Positions 42,554 to 51,378 of a stretch of 64,000 nucleotides of DNA are shown here, piece by piece. Made by a program: the position numbers and the translations under genes. The DNA lies in NCBI RefSeq assembly GCF_038002825.1, contig NZ_JBBODF010000001.1:372001-436000 (forward strand). Direction: 5' to 3'. How positions within the stretch are numbered: position 1 is the first letter of the stretch; the number at the start of each line of letters is the position of its first letter. The notes beneath the pieces were generated by a model. The model was given only the letters and a program-made list of their open reading frames with translations. It had not been told where the DNA came from and did not search any database. Source of the stretch: Paenibacillus sp. FSL H8-0048. GTDB taxonomy: Bacteria > Bacillota > Bacilli > Paenibacillales > Paenibacillaceae.

Positions 42554-43306
42554 TCAGCCGTGATGCTCCCGCAGCGCAGCGGTGCGGATCACCGGAGGTA
42601 CCTCGTGAATGGCAGAGATGGTCAGGACAGACTGCTGCATCTCCCGTTCCAGCTCAATCAGATTGTAGAGCCACTCATTCGGCTGCTTCAGATAGATGCT
42701 GTTGATCCCGGCAGTCAGCGCGGGCAGTACATCTGTACGCAGGGAGTTGCCGATCATCCATGTGATTTTGCGGTCGAACGGGTAAGTGGTCAGGATCTTC
42801 TCAAGCGCCTCCACATTTTTGTGCTGGCGGATATAGATGCGGTCATCGAAATAGGCGTCCAGCTTCATTTGGGCGATTTTGCGCTGCTGGATGGTGTCGT
42901 CGCCGCCGGTATAGAGATAGAGGGAATGGCCCTCCTGCTTGAGGGTATCCAGCGTCTCCACCATGCCGGGATAAGCTTCCACCTCCTGGTCGTACACGCT
43001 CATCCCCAGCTTCATCAGCTGCCGCTCCTCGAACGCGTCCGGCTTGCGGTTATATTTGCTGCAGAAATAATGGTAGGTGGCAATCAGTGATTTCGGGAAA
43101 TTGTCGCTGGCCAGGCCGCTTGTGCTAACGGTCTCGACATCGATCTCTACCTGCTTAGTGCGCAGTTCGCCGATGGTGGGCTGATAATCGCTGAACCAGT
43201 CTGACATCAGCTCGAAATACTGGCCAAGAATGAGGTCAAAATACTTATTGCAATGCACCAGGGTATCGTCAAGATCAAAGATCACTTGTTGGGTCAAATA
43301 CTTCAT
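42554..43306 (-). CDS. HAD-family hydrolase
   Basis: 250 residues from ATG 43306, AGGAGTG upstream. Motif I IFDLDDTLV, motif II LYLYTGGDD and motif IV WMIGNSLRTDV are present; a Lys in RQHKNVEALEK serves motif III. The helical cap (about 20-115) is of the C1 type. The substrate is unknown. It is the second of two leftward genes; the ArsR-type gene lies 25 bases upstream, so they are likely one unit, the regulator first. Confidence 0.85.
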   Translation of the reverse strand: MKYLTQQVIFDLDDTLVHCNKYFDLILGQYFELMSDWFSDYQPTIGELRTKQVEIDVETVSTSGLASDNFPKSLIATYHYFCSKYNRKPDAFEERQLMKLGMSVYDQEVEAYPGMVETLDTLKQEGHSLYLYTGGDDTIQQRKIAQMKLDAYFDDRIYIRQHKNVEALEKILTTYPFDRKITWMIGNSLRTDVLPALTAGINSIYLKQPNEWLYNLIELEREMQQSVLTISAIHEVPPVIRTAALREHHG

Positions 43307-43330
43307 GAGGTTCACTCCTAAGTTGGTCTG

Positions 43331-44248
43331 TTAGATTCGGATGTAAGACTCCAGAAACATCTGGAGCTCCGAGGCCCCGTCAGGGCGTATACTGTAGCGT
43401 TCGGTGCCTTCACCGCGCAGATGGACCCGCAGCAGCCCTGCGACCCGCAGACTAAGCAGATGATGCATCAGCATCTCCCGGGACAGATTCAGCTCGGACT
43501 GCATCTCCCACAGCGTCTTCGGTTCATTGGCCACGAAGCGCAGCAGTCTCAGCCGGGTTGGGTCAGAGAGAGCCTGTGTTAAACGAAGCAGGACTGTGGG
43601 CGGCTCCTCCTCATTGTCTGAAGGGACATCTACCGGATATTGCACCAGCATCAGATTTTTGAAGAAGCAATACGTATTGATCGGCCGGTTATGCACGGTA
43701 GGCAGCAGCACGATCGTCTTCAGCCCGGGAATGTCTTCAATGACAATTCCGCCGGAAGCATATTCGATCAGCGGGACCATGTCCATTTTGCTCTCCAGCA
43801 TTTTTTTCTCAGAAGCGTCTTCAATCAGCAGCGGCAGCAGGGTATGCTCCACATGGCGGAAATAATGCTCATACCATATCCGCAAAAGGGGCGTATATCC
43901 GTTCTTGATCCGCGCGCATTCCCCGGCCGTGAAGTTATGGAAGAACGGCTCGGTCCGCCGGAGGCAATCCTCAAGTGAAGAGTTCTCCAGCTCAGCCAGG
44001 AACTGCAGCACCTTGGAGGCCTCGCCCCGGCTGTAGGCCCAGGCGTAGAGTACATCATAATCTTCGAACGGCCATTCGGCGGCCTGCTTCAGTGCAGCAA
44101 GCTGCGCGGTGGTGAAGCGGCCGTCCACATCCCTGATCCAGTCGGTGCCGATGTCCAGGTTGGAGGTCCATTTCTTGGTTACATATAACATGAAACTGTC
44201 CAGCAGTTCGTATACGGGGGAAACATCAATGCTCAGTTCATACTTCAT
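43331..44248 (-). CDS. ArsR-type transcriptional regulator, long form
   Basis: 305 residues. The winged helix lies at the C-terminus (about 225-300): LTQALSDPTRLRLLRFVANEPKTLWEMQSELNLSREMLMHHLLSLRVAGLLRV, an ArsR fold but without the metal-site ELCVCDL. The N-terminal ~215 residues form a separate sensor domain rich in Trp and Tyr; I do not recognise its ligand. GGAGGTGA precedes the ATG. It is divergent from the MFS transporter gene, which makes that the likely target. Confidence 0.8.
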   Translation of the reverse strand: MKYELSIDVSPVYELLDSFMLYVTKKWTSNLDIGTDWIRDVDGRFTTAQLAALKQAAEWPFEDYDVLYAWAYSRGEASKVLQFLAELENSSLEDCLRRTEPFFHNFTAGECARIKNGYTPLLRIWYEHYFRHVEHTLLPLLIEDASEKKMLESKMDMVPLIEYASGGIVIEDIPGLKTIVLLPTVHNRPINTYCFFKNLMLVQYPVDVPSDNEEEPPTVLLRLTQALSDPTRLRLLRFVANEPKTLWEMQSELNLSREMLMHHLLSLRVAGLLRVHLRGEGTERYSIRPDGASELQMFLESYIRI

Positions 44249-44296
44249 TTAAGCCGGGTCACCTCCAGAAAATCAGTCACTTCTATATATTATCTC

Positions 44297-44325
44297 TTGT
44301 TTTGAAGAGGGTTGTCTACTATAAT
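44297..44325 (+). promoter_or_regulatory. SigA promoter of the MFS gene
   Basis: TTGTTT (44297-44302), 17 bases, TATAAT (44320-44325), in the gap between the divergent ArsR-type and MFS genes. Confidence 0.8.
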
Positions 44326-44390
44326 GTTCGGTGTTTGCCGCATGGACATCAGGTTACGAACATCAATGAATTACATAGGAGGATTTATTT

Positions 44391-45569
44391 GTGTCAGATT
44401 CCACACCGATGCCGCATGGACAGAGCGGCAGAATGAATTATTCGATTTTGATTGCTGTGATTATTCTGGCAGGGCTGAGCCAGGGGATGCTGCTGCCGGT
44501 CTTATCTATTCTGCTGGAGCAGGAAGGCGTATCATCCTCGCTGAACGGACTTAATGCGGCTGCGCTGTATGTAGGCTCATTCGCCATGACCCTGATTGCG
44601 GAGCGGGTGCTTGGCGCCATCGGCTTCAAGAAGCTGATCGCCGCCGGTCTCGCGCTTGTGCTGGTATCACTGCTGCTGTTCCCGCTTCTTACCGGCGTGA
44701 AGATCTGGTTCGTGCTCCGCGTGCTTGTCGGGATCGGCGATTCGGCAGTGAACTACGCCGCGCAGCTCTGGGTGCTGCTCATGACACCGGCGGAGCACCG
44801 CGGACGGAACCTGTCGCTCTACGGGATGTCCTACGGACTGGGCTTCAGCCTCGGACCGCTGGGCATCAGCCTGCTGCGGTTCGGACAGTCCGCACCGTTC
44901 CTGATTACAGCTCTGCTGTTCGTGATCGTGCTGCTGATTGTCGGCTTCAAGCTGCCTGACTCACGGCCGGAAGCTATGGATCATAGAGAAGGCCAGGCGA
45001 GCAGGTTCGGCCGGAGCTACCGGCTTGCTTGGTATGCACTGATTCCGGCGCTGCTATACGGCTATATGGAAGCCAGCCTGAACAGCAGCTTCCCTGTATA
45101 CGGGCTGCGCACCGGGTTCAGTGCAGACCAGATTGCCGCTCTGCTGCCCTTTGCAGGCATCGGGGGCCTGCTGCTCCAGCTGCCGCTTGGCATATGGAGC
45201 GACCGCTTTGGCCGCAAGGCCATTCTGATTGCTGCGGGGACAGGAGGAGGCCTGGCCTTCACGCTGCTTCCGCTTACCGGCGACCATTTCCTGCTCACCC
45301 TGCTAGTGCTGATGGTGGCCGGGGGACTTGTCGGCTCCTTTTTCTCGCTAGGATTAAGCTATGCCGCCGATATCCTGCCGCGCAAGCTGCTTCCCGCTGC
45401 CAACGTGGTTGCTTCCTTCCATTATAGTTTGGGAAGTATAGCGGGTCCGGGCATCGGCGGGCTGCTGCTGCAATTCGGCTGGGGCGGCAGTGTGTTTGCC
45501 GTGATGGGCGGGCTGTATATTGTATTTGGGCTGGCAGGGTTATTGTTCTCGCCACGGAAGACGATATGA
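44391..45569 (+). CDS. MFS transporter
   Basis: 392 residues from GTG 44391, AGGAGG ahead. Twelve hydrophobic segments, with the loop after helix 2 (AERVLGAIGFKKLI) and its repeat in the second half (GIWSDRFGRKAILIA), the usual MFS signature. Length fits a drug/proton antiporter (DHA1) or sugar-efflux type. Substrate unknown. Divergent from the ArsR-type regulator. Confidence 0.9.
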   Translation: MSDSTPMPHGQSGRMNYSILIAVIILAGLSQGMLLPVLSILLEQEGVSSSLNGLNAAALYVGSFAMTLIAERVLGAIGFKKLIAAGLALVLVSLLLFPLLTGVKIWFVLRVLVGIGDSAVNYAAQLWVLLMTPAEHRGRNLSLYGMSYGLGFSLGPLGISLLRFGQSAPFLITALLFVIVLLIVGFKLPDSRPEAMDHREGQASRFGRSYRLAWYALIPALLYGYMEASLNSSFPVYGLRTGFSADQIAALLPFAGIGGLLLQLPLGIWSDRFGRKAILIAAGTGGGLAFTLLPLTGDHFLLTLLVLMVAGGLVGSFFSLGLSYAADILPRKLLPAANVVASFHYSLGSIAGPGIGGLLLQFGWGGSVFAVMGGLYIVFGLAGLLFSPRKTI

Positions 45570-45600
45570 GGTAGAATAAGAACGAATGCTCGCATGGAAT

Positions 45601-45629
45601 TTGATCCCGCTTTCAGAGTACACTATAGA
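45601..45629 (+). promoter_or_regulatory. Promoter of the PhnC-like gene
   Basis: TTGATC (45601-45606), 17 bases, TATAGA (45624-45629), 29 bases ahead of the start codon. Confidence 0.7.
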
Positions 45630-45658
45630 GTAGAGTCGAAGACAGGAGAGGCTGACCT

Positions 45659-46384
45659 ATGATTACAGTTGAACATTTGGCCAAAGCGGTCGGGGAAGAT
45701 AAAACACCGGTGCTTCAGGATATCGGATTTCAATTAGAACCGGGAGAATTTGTAGCGCTGCTGGGAGCCAGCGGCAGCGGGAAATCAACACTGCTGCGCT
45801 GCCTTGCCCTGCGTGAGAAGTGGGACAGAGGGAATTTCAGGGTAGATGGGCAGGATATTATGAAGAGCCCCTTCGCCGGCAAACGTAAAATCCGCCGGGA
45901 ATGGGCCTATCTGGAGCAGAATGCGGAGCTGAATCCGAACCGCACTGCACTGAAGAATGTACTGATCGGACAGGCCTCCCAGACGCCGCTGTGGCGGATG
46001 GCTACAGGCATGGTCCGTTCGGATGATTATATGGGGGCGATGGACCAGCTCGATTTGCTCGGTCTGCTGGACAAGGCTAAGCTGAAGTCCGGCCAGCTCA
46101 GCGGCGGTGAACGTCAGCGTGTAGCTATTGCCCGGGCATTGGTTCACGGAGCCAAGGTCATCCTGGCGGATGAGCCGGTGACGGGCCTTGACCCCAAGAC
46201 TGCGGAGAATGTGCTGGAGACCCTCCGCAATCTGTGCAAGGAGACAGGACTTACCGTGCTTACGGTGCTGCCGATTGAGCTGGCCGAGCGTTATGCCAGC
46301 CGTCTGTGGGTACTGGAGGACGGAAGAATTAAGCATGATGTCAAAGGACGCCGGCTGACCTCACAGGAGCGGCTGCATCTGTGA
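45659..46384 (+). CDS. PhnC-like ABC ATPase without a permease
   Basis: 241 residues. Walker A GASGSGKST, signature LSGGERQR, Walker B ILADEPVTGLD; the overall pattern (RALVHGAKVILADEP, long insert after Walker A) is nearest the phosphonate/phosphite importer ATPase PhnC. No substrate-binding protein or permease gene is adjacent. The switch His is not clear: after Walker B the sequence reads TVLPIELAER where family members have THxxE, so hydrolysis may be altered. AGGAGAGG precedes the ATG. Probably the first gene of a unit extending to 49834. Confidence 0.8.
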   Translation: MITVEHLAKAVGEDKTPVLQDIGFQLEPGEFVALLGASGSGKSTLLRCLALREKWDRGNFRVDGQDIMKSPFAGKRKIRREWAYLEQNAELNPNRTALKNVLIGQASQTPLWRMATGMVRSDDYMGAMDQLDLLGLLDKAKLKSGQLSGGERQRVAIARALVHGAKVILADEPVTGLDPKTAENVLETLRNLCKETGLTVLTVLPIELAERYASRLWVLEDGRIKHDVKGRRLTSQERLHL

Positions 46385-46417
46385 ACTAAGGCAAGGTGTT
46401 CAGTAAGGAGAGCGTAA

Positions 46418-47725
46418 ATGAAGTTGAATATGCGTATGCGTGTTCTGGGAGGACTTGCCGCAGCCGCCCTGTCGCTGTTTGCCTTGTCAGGCTGCACCTT
46501 CATCAGCGATCCGGTATCCCAGATGAGGGTGCCCCAGCTGCCTGCGGACAAGGCTTCGCTGATGGCAGCCATCAACTCTTCCTTGAAGGCGCTGGATGGC
46601 ACCTTGATCCGTCCGGCCAATGATGATAACAGCTCTATTTTTACAGAGGACCTGGACCGGGATGGCGTGATGGAGACGCTTGTGTTCTACCAGACGAAGA
46701 ATGAGGCCGTGGTTAATCACGGGATGATTCTGGAGAAGCAGGGGGACACCTGGGTCAAGAAGCTTACATTCGATGGTGTTGGCAACGCCCTTGATTCTGT
46801 AGATCTTCAGGATGTAACTGGTGATGGTAAGCTTAACATTATTGCCGGTTATTCCCGCACGGAAGATAAGGGTGTGAAGGGCATGGTTGTCTACAGTTAT
46901 TCCGGGGGAGTGCTGGAAGAGATTCTGACCAAGCCATATACCAAATATATCATCGATGATCTCAATGAAGACGGGATCGTGGATATTACCGTGGTGTACT
47001 TCAAGCGTAATGAATTCGCTACAATAACTACCTATCAGTATAATGACGGCTTCAAGGTGCTGGATGAACTCGACGATCTGGACCCCTATTTCAATAGTTA
47101 TTACAATATTGTCTCAGGAAAAGTAGCTGCAAATAAAGAAGGTATAGTTCTGGATTCTGCTGTGGATGCGCGTTCTGCTTATACAACCTTAGTTGTAATG
47201 GAGAATACTAAGCTGCGTGTCGCTATTCCAGGGGATAGCCACACCTTCAAGGACCGCAGAATTGTCAGCGAGGATATTGATTCGGATGGAATTATAGAGA
47301 TAGGGTTGCTGGTGCCCCCCAAGGGCTGGGAGTATTTCGATCCTGAGACCATTCCTTATTTCAATTCTTATTACAAATGGGACGGGAAAGACGGCCTGAC
47401 CTTCAGTACCCAGCTCTACAATGATCCGCTCGACCGGTTCACCATTAACTTTGCCCCCGAATGGCAGGAGCGGGTGACGGTGGACACGAAGTCGGTTCAG
47501 AACAAATCACTCAAATTCATCATGACGGATACCGGAGAGACGGTCGCTGAAGTGAAATTCTTCTCGCCTGTGGAATGGGACAATGTGAAGAACACCGGCT
47601 GGAAGCTGCTCGGACGCGATCTGGATAAGATGATTGGATACCGGGGAGAACTGGAACAGAGTACAATCGGAGGAGAGGACGGACGAATCAAATCCTCAAT
47701 TGAAAGGAAGGGAATCGATGAGTAA
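46418..47725 (+). CDS. Lipoprotein with repeated Asp-rich VCBS-like motifs
   Basis: 435 residues. Signal with lipobox LSGC (Cys ~27). The mature part carries four Asp motifs of the DxDxDG type: EDLDRDGVME (~75), QDVTGDGKLN (~131), DDLNEDGIVD (~185) and EDIDSDGIIE (~287), spaced as in FG-GAP/VCBS beta-propeller repeats that bind calcium. Probably an extracellular sensor or adaptor. Its stop overlaps the response regulator start by 8 bases, so it is translationally coupled to the two-component system and may feed it a signal. Confidence 0.85.
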   Translation: MKLNMRMRVLGGLAAAALSLFALSGCTFISDPVSQMRVPQLPADKASLMAAINSSLKALDGTLIRPANDDNSSIFTEDLDRDGVMETLVFYQTKNEAVVNHGMILEKQGDTWVKKLTFDGVGNALDSVDLQDVTGDGKLNIIAGYSRTEDKGVKGMVVYSYSGGVLEEILTKPYTKYIIDDLNEDGIVDITVVYFKRNEFATITTYQYNDGFKVLDELDDLDPYFNSYYNIVSGKVAANKEGIVLDSAVDARSAYTTLVVMENTKLRVAIPGDSHTFKDRRIVSEDIDSDGIIEIGLLVPPKGWEYFDPETIPYFNSYYKWDGKDGLTFSTQLYNDPLDRFTINFAPEWQERVTVDTKSVQNKSLKFIMTDTGETVAEVKFFSPVEWDNVKNTGWKLLGRDLDKMIGYRGELEQSTIGGEDGRIKSSIERKGIDE

Positions 47726-48416
47726 AGTACTGATATTGGAGGATGAAGAATCCATCCGCAGTTTTATTGTCATTAACCTGAAGCGCAATGGCTTTGAGGT
47801 GCTGGAGGCGGCAGACGGTAACGAGGCGCTGCACAAGCTGACCACTATACATGATATTGATATCGCACTGCTGGATGTGATGGTGCCCGGCATCGACGGC
47901 TTTGAGGTATGCAGACGCATCCGGGAGACCAATGAACGGCTGGGGATTATTTTCTTGACAGCCAAGGTACAGGAGCAGGATAAGGTCTATGCGCTGTCCG
48001 TGGGAGCAGATGATCATGTCAGTAAGCCGTTCAGTCCCACTGAGCTGATCGCACGTATCCAGTCGCTGCTGCGCCGGGTCAATGTTCACCGCGAGCAGTC
48101 GGCCAAGGTTTCGTTCCAGTCGGGTCCGTTCACATTGGATCTGATCTCCAAGCAGTTCAAGCGGAGCGGGGAAGCCATTGAGCTTACCCCAACAGAGTTC
48201 TCGCTGGTGCAGTTTTTCCTGGAGAAGGAGAATACACCGCTCAGCCGTGACTCCTTGCTTGATCATGTCTGGGGCAAGGAATATATGGGGGACCCCAAGA
48301 TCGTTGACGTCAATATCCGCCGCTTGCGCCAAAAAATCGAGAATAATCCATCGGAGCCTGAATACCTGCAGACGGTGTGGGGACACGGCTATAAATGGAA
48401 AGGCCAGGTACAATGA
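47718..48416 (+). CDS. OmpR-family response regulator
   Basis: 232 residues from ATG 47718. Complete receiver: EDEE acidic pair, phospho-Asp in LLDVMVPG, Thr in FLTAK, Lys in SKPFSP. The C-terminal OmpR winged helix has LTPTEFSLVQFFLEKE and VDVNIRRLRQKI. The gene overlaps the lipoprotein upstream and the kinase downstream (ATGA), so all three are coupled. Targets not known. Confidence 0.93.
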   Translation: MSKVLILEDEESIRSFIVINLKRNGFEVLEAADGNEALHKLTTIHDIDIALLDVMVPGIDGFEVCRRIRETNERLGIIFLTAKVQEQDKVYALSVGADDHVSKPFSPTELIARIQSLLRRVNVHREQSAKVSFQSGPFTLDLISKQFKRSGEAIELTPTEFSLVQFFLEKENTPLSRDSLLDHVWGKEYMGDPKIVDVNIRRLRQKIENNPSEPEYLQTVWGHGYKWKGQVQ

Positions 48417-49834
48417 TTAAGAAGGGGATGCGCAGACAGATCGTACTGCACTATATTCTTGTAGTCTTTGTAGCGCTTCTCCTGGTCGAAACGATCTTCC
48501 TGCTGTCGATCCGCACCTATTATTACAACAGTATCTACAGCAAAATCACCACGCATATCAGTGTGGCCGAGACATTGGTGAAATATGAATTTTCAGGAGA
48601 CAGCTCACAGGCCCAGCTGCAGAAGCTGCTTAGGTTGTTCAATGTGGAGTTTACCGAGCTGGAGGTCCTGACCCTTAAAGGGGATATTATTACCAGCTCA
48701 ACCGGGTTCCAGCCGGACCGGACGATTACCACCAGTGATGTTCCCGAGGCAGTAGGCGGCAGTATCGGACGTTGGGTGGGGCGCCAGGCCGGAACCAATG
48801 AGAATGTCATGGCGGTATCCAAAATGGTGCAGATTACCGCCCATGATACTTATGTCCTGCGCTATCTGACGTCGATGGAAGGTGTGAACAGTAATCTGCT
48901 TAACCTTACTTTGCTCTCCATTGGCATCGGGGTGGCAGTCCTCACGATCGTGCTGCTGCTAAGCTTCGGGCTCGCCAACTCGATTGTGCGTCCGCTGAAT
49001 AATATCAGGGCCGTGTCGGCTCAGATGGCGAAGGGCAAGTTCACAACCCGGATCAAAGGCGATTACCGGTACGAGATCGGCGAACTCGCTTCAACGCTCA
49101 ACTATATGGCGGACGAGATTGTCCGCAGCAACCAGATTAAGGATGATTTCATCTCCTCGATCTCTCATGAGCTGCGCACTCCGCTGACCAGCATCAAGGG
49201 CTGGAGCGAGACGCTGGTTTCCGGAGGCTATGACCCCGAAGAAACCAAGCTTGGGGTCGGAATTATCTCCAGGGAGAGTGACCGGCTGATCGGGCTGGTG
49301 GAAGAAATCCTCGACTTCTCGAAGCTGCAACAGAACCAAATGAAGTTATCGATGGGGCAGGTGGATATTAAGGTTCTTCTGCAGGAGACATTGCTTAATA
49401 TCTGGGCGAAGGCTGAGAAGAAACGGATTCATCTGCAGCTGGAATGCGAGGAGGCGATCTTTATCAAGGGGGATGCCAACCGTCTCAAGCAGGTCTTCCT
49501 CAATCTGGTGGATAATGCAGTGAAGTTCTCGCCGGAGGATTCCAGTATCGTGCTGTCGGCAGAGCGTCTATCCGGTACCGAGATGGCAGTCACTGTTCGT
49601 GACAGTGGTATTGGCATTAGTGAAGCGCATCTGTCCAGAGTCCGGGACCGCTTCTTCCAGGTCGATGCCCTGAACGGGGGGACAGGCCTCGGGCTGGCGA
49701 TCTCCCAGCAGATTGTAGAGCTTCATAACGGCAAGCTGGAAATGGACAGCGAGCTGGGTAAGGGTACTCAGGTTACCGTCATTCTGCCGCTGGATGACAG
49801 CCAGCAGGGGAACGCCCGTCCCGGTAACCTATAA
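48413..49834 (+). CDS. Sensor histidine kinase
   Basis: 473 residues from ATG 48413. Membrane helix 1 (about 12-34), extracellular domain of ~135 residues, helix 2 (about 168-190), HAMP (about 190-240), HisKA with phospho-His in SSISHELRTPL, and HATPase with N box NLVDNAVKF, G1 DSGIGIS and G2 GGTGLGLAI. A classical EnvZ-type kinase pairing with the adjacent regulator. The extracellular domain resembles no domain I can name; the lipoprotein is a plausible partner. Confidence 0.93.
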   Translation: MIKKGMRRQIVLHYILVVFVALLLVETIFLLSIRTYYYNSIYSKITTHISVAETLVKYEFSGDSSQAQLQKLLRLFNVEFTELEVLTLKGDIITSSTGFQPDRTITTSDVPEAVGGSIGRWVGRQAGTNENVMAVSKMVQITAHDTYVLRYLTSMEGVNSNLLNLTLLSIGIGVAVLTIVLLLSFGLANSIVRPLNNIRAVSAQMAKGKFTTRIKGDYRYEIGELASTLNYMADEIVRSNQIKDDFISSISHELRTPLTSIKGWSETLVSGGYDPEETKLGVGIISRESDRLIGLVEEILDFSKLQQNQMKLSMGQVDIKVLLQETLLNIWAKAEKKRIHLQLECEEAIFIKGDANRLKQVFLNLVDNAVKFSPEDSSIVLSAERLSGTEMAVTVRDSGIGISEAHLSRVRDRFFQVDALNGGTGLGLAISQQIVELHNGKLEMDSELGKGTQVTVILPLDDSQQGNARPGNL

Positions 49835-49850
49835 TTTCTTATATTTTACA

Positions 49851-49900
49851 AAAGGGATACAGCTATCGTCCGGGCGGACCGGAGCTGTATCCCTTTGTAT
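49851..49900. terminator. Bidirectional terminator between the kinase and glgC
   Basis: Perfect 14-bp stem AAAGGGATACAGCT / AGCTGTATCCCTTT. It ends the rightward two-component unit; a shorter T run also serves leftward glgC. Confidence 0.85.
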
Positions 49901-49941
49901 GTAGCAGCCCTTAGGGCTGAGTGATGTTGCTGAACGATTGT

Positions 49942-51162
49942 TTATGAAGGCATTCCTTCCGCGCGCAGGCGGCCGGCCTTTTCATAGACCTCCTGAAGCA
50001 GGCGGGCAGGCTGAGTACGGACCAGCGGCTTGGCAGCTACAATCTCATGAGGGCCGACAACCACGATGTTGTCTGCACTGCCTTTGATTACAGCCCCGTC
50101 CTTGATCACAGCACCTTCACCGATAATAGCATGTTCAATCAGCACACCGCGTCCAATGCGGGCACCCGGCATTACCACGCTTTGTTTGATTCTGCTCTGT
50201 TTGCCGATCTCCACACCGCTGAAGATGACCGACCGCTGCGGGCTGCCTTCGAGCAGGCAGGTGTCGTGGATCAGGCAATCCGCTGAAGCAGCTTGAGTTC
50301 GGGGTCTGATCGCAGCCAGCTTGGTGCGTGGTGCGCGGCTGTACATCGGCCAGCGGGAGTTATCAAGCTGGAAGCCGTCCTCTTGAAGCAGATCCATATG
50401 AGCTTCCCAGAGGCTGCCAACGGTACCCACATCTCTCCAGTAGCCTTCGAAGCGGTAAGCGAACAGTTCGTCGCTTGCATCAAGCATGGACGGAATAACA
50501 TCCTTCCCGAAATCATGACCAGACTCCGCATTCGCAGCATCCTGCAGTAAATGAGCCTTCAAATAGGACCACTCGAACAGATAGATGCCCATAGACGCCA
50601 GGTTACTCTTCGGAGCTTTTGGTTTCTCGGCAAATTCGGAGATCTTGAGATCTTCATCCACGTTCATCACACCGAAGCGGCTCGCTTCATCCCAAGGAAC
50701 CTCCATAACCGAAATTGTTGCTTTTGCAGATTTGGCGATGTGGTAATCGAGCATTTTGCGGTAGTCCATGTGGTAAATATGATCTCCAGACAGGATAAGT
50801 ACATGCTCCGGGCTCTGACTGTCTATATATTCAATATTCTTATAAATAGCATCAGCGGTGCCTGTATAGCTGTCTCTGCCTTCAATCCCTGAAGGGAGCA
50901 GCCTTACACCCCGGTCACTGCGGCTATGCAGCCCCCAAGGCTCGCCTTCACCGATATGCTGATGCAAGGATTCTGCTTCGTACTGAGTAAGTACTCCGAT
51001 GGTATCAATCTTGGAATTCACACAGTTGCTGAGGGGAAAATCAATAATCCGGTACTGTCCGCCGAAAGGGACTGCAGGCTTAGCCATGCTGGAAGTCAAG
51101 GGGGCCAATCTGCGGCCTTCCCCGCCCGCCAGGAGCATGGCGATACATTCTTTCTTACTCAT
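49942..51162 (-). CDS. glgC: Glucose-1-phosphate adenylyltransferase
   Basis: 406 residues. Makes ADP-glucose for glycogen. N-terminal nucleotidyltransferase: [58 protein letters not shown]-terminal left-handed beta helix of hexapeptide repeats (about 300-370, [22 protein letters not shown]). No glgD gene is adjacent, unlike the B. subtilis operon, so GlgC may work alone. GGGAGG precedes the ATG. Divergent from glgB. Confidence 0.95.
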   Translation of the reverse strand: MSKKECIAMLLAGGEGRRLAPLTSSMAKPAVPFGGQYRIIDFPLSNCVNSKIDTIGVLTQYEAESLHQHIGEGEPWGLHSRSDRGVRLLPSGIEGRDSYTGTADAIYKNIEYIDSQSPEHVLILSGDHIYHMDYRKMLDYHIAKSAKATISVMEVPWDEASRFGVMNVDEDLKISEFAEKPKAPKSNLASMGIYLFEWSYLKAHLLQDAANAESGHDFGKDVIPSMLDASDELFAYRFEGYWRDVGTVGSLWEAHMDLLQEDGFQLDNSRWPMYSRAPRTKLAAIRPRTQAASADCLIHDTCLLEGSPQRSVIFSGVEIGKQSRIKQSVVMPGARIGRGVLIEHAIIGEGAVIKDGAVIKGSADNIVVVGPHEIVAAKPLVRTQPARLLQEVYEKAGRLRAEGMPS

Positions 51163-51378
51163 TTGTTATCCCTCCCATTTTTTTGTCAATGCTTGTAATA
51201 TACACTCAGAACAAGCGCTTGAAACGACATAGGTGAATTATATTGCTGCATCTGTGGAAAAATTACATGTTTATTTTCAATATTCAGAAATTGCCCGGAC
51301 TTCTCTCAAAATCATTTTCAAAATCTATATATTCGGGTAATGTAATAGGTGCATCCTATATCCTAAGGTGGTGATGAT

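Noticed and set aside
51184..51222. CcpA (cre) site in the glgC-glgB gap
   Set aside because: The 10-bp palindrome CAAGCGCTTG is present, but the flanking bases do not fit the cre consensus.
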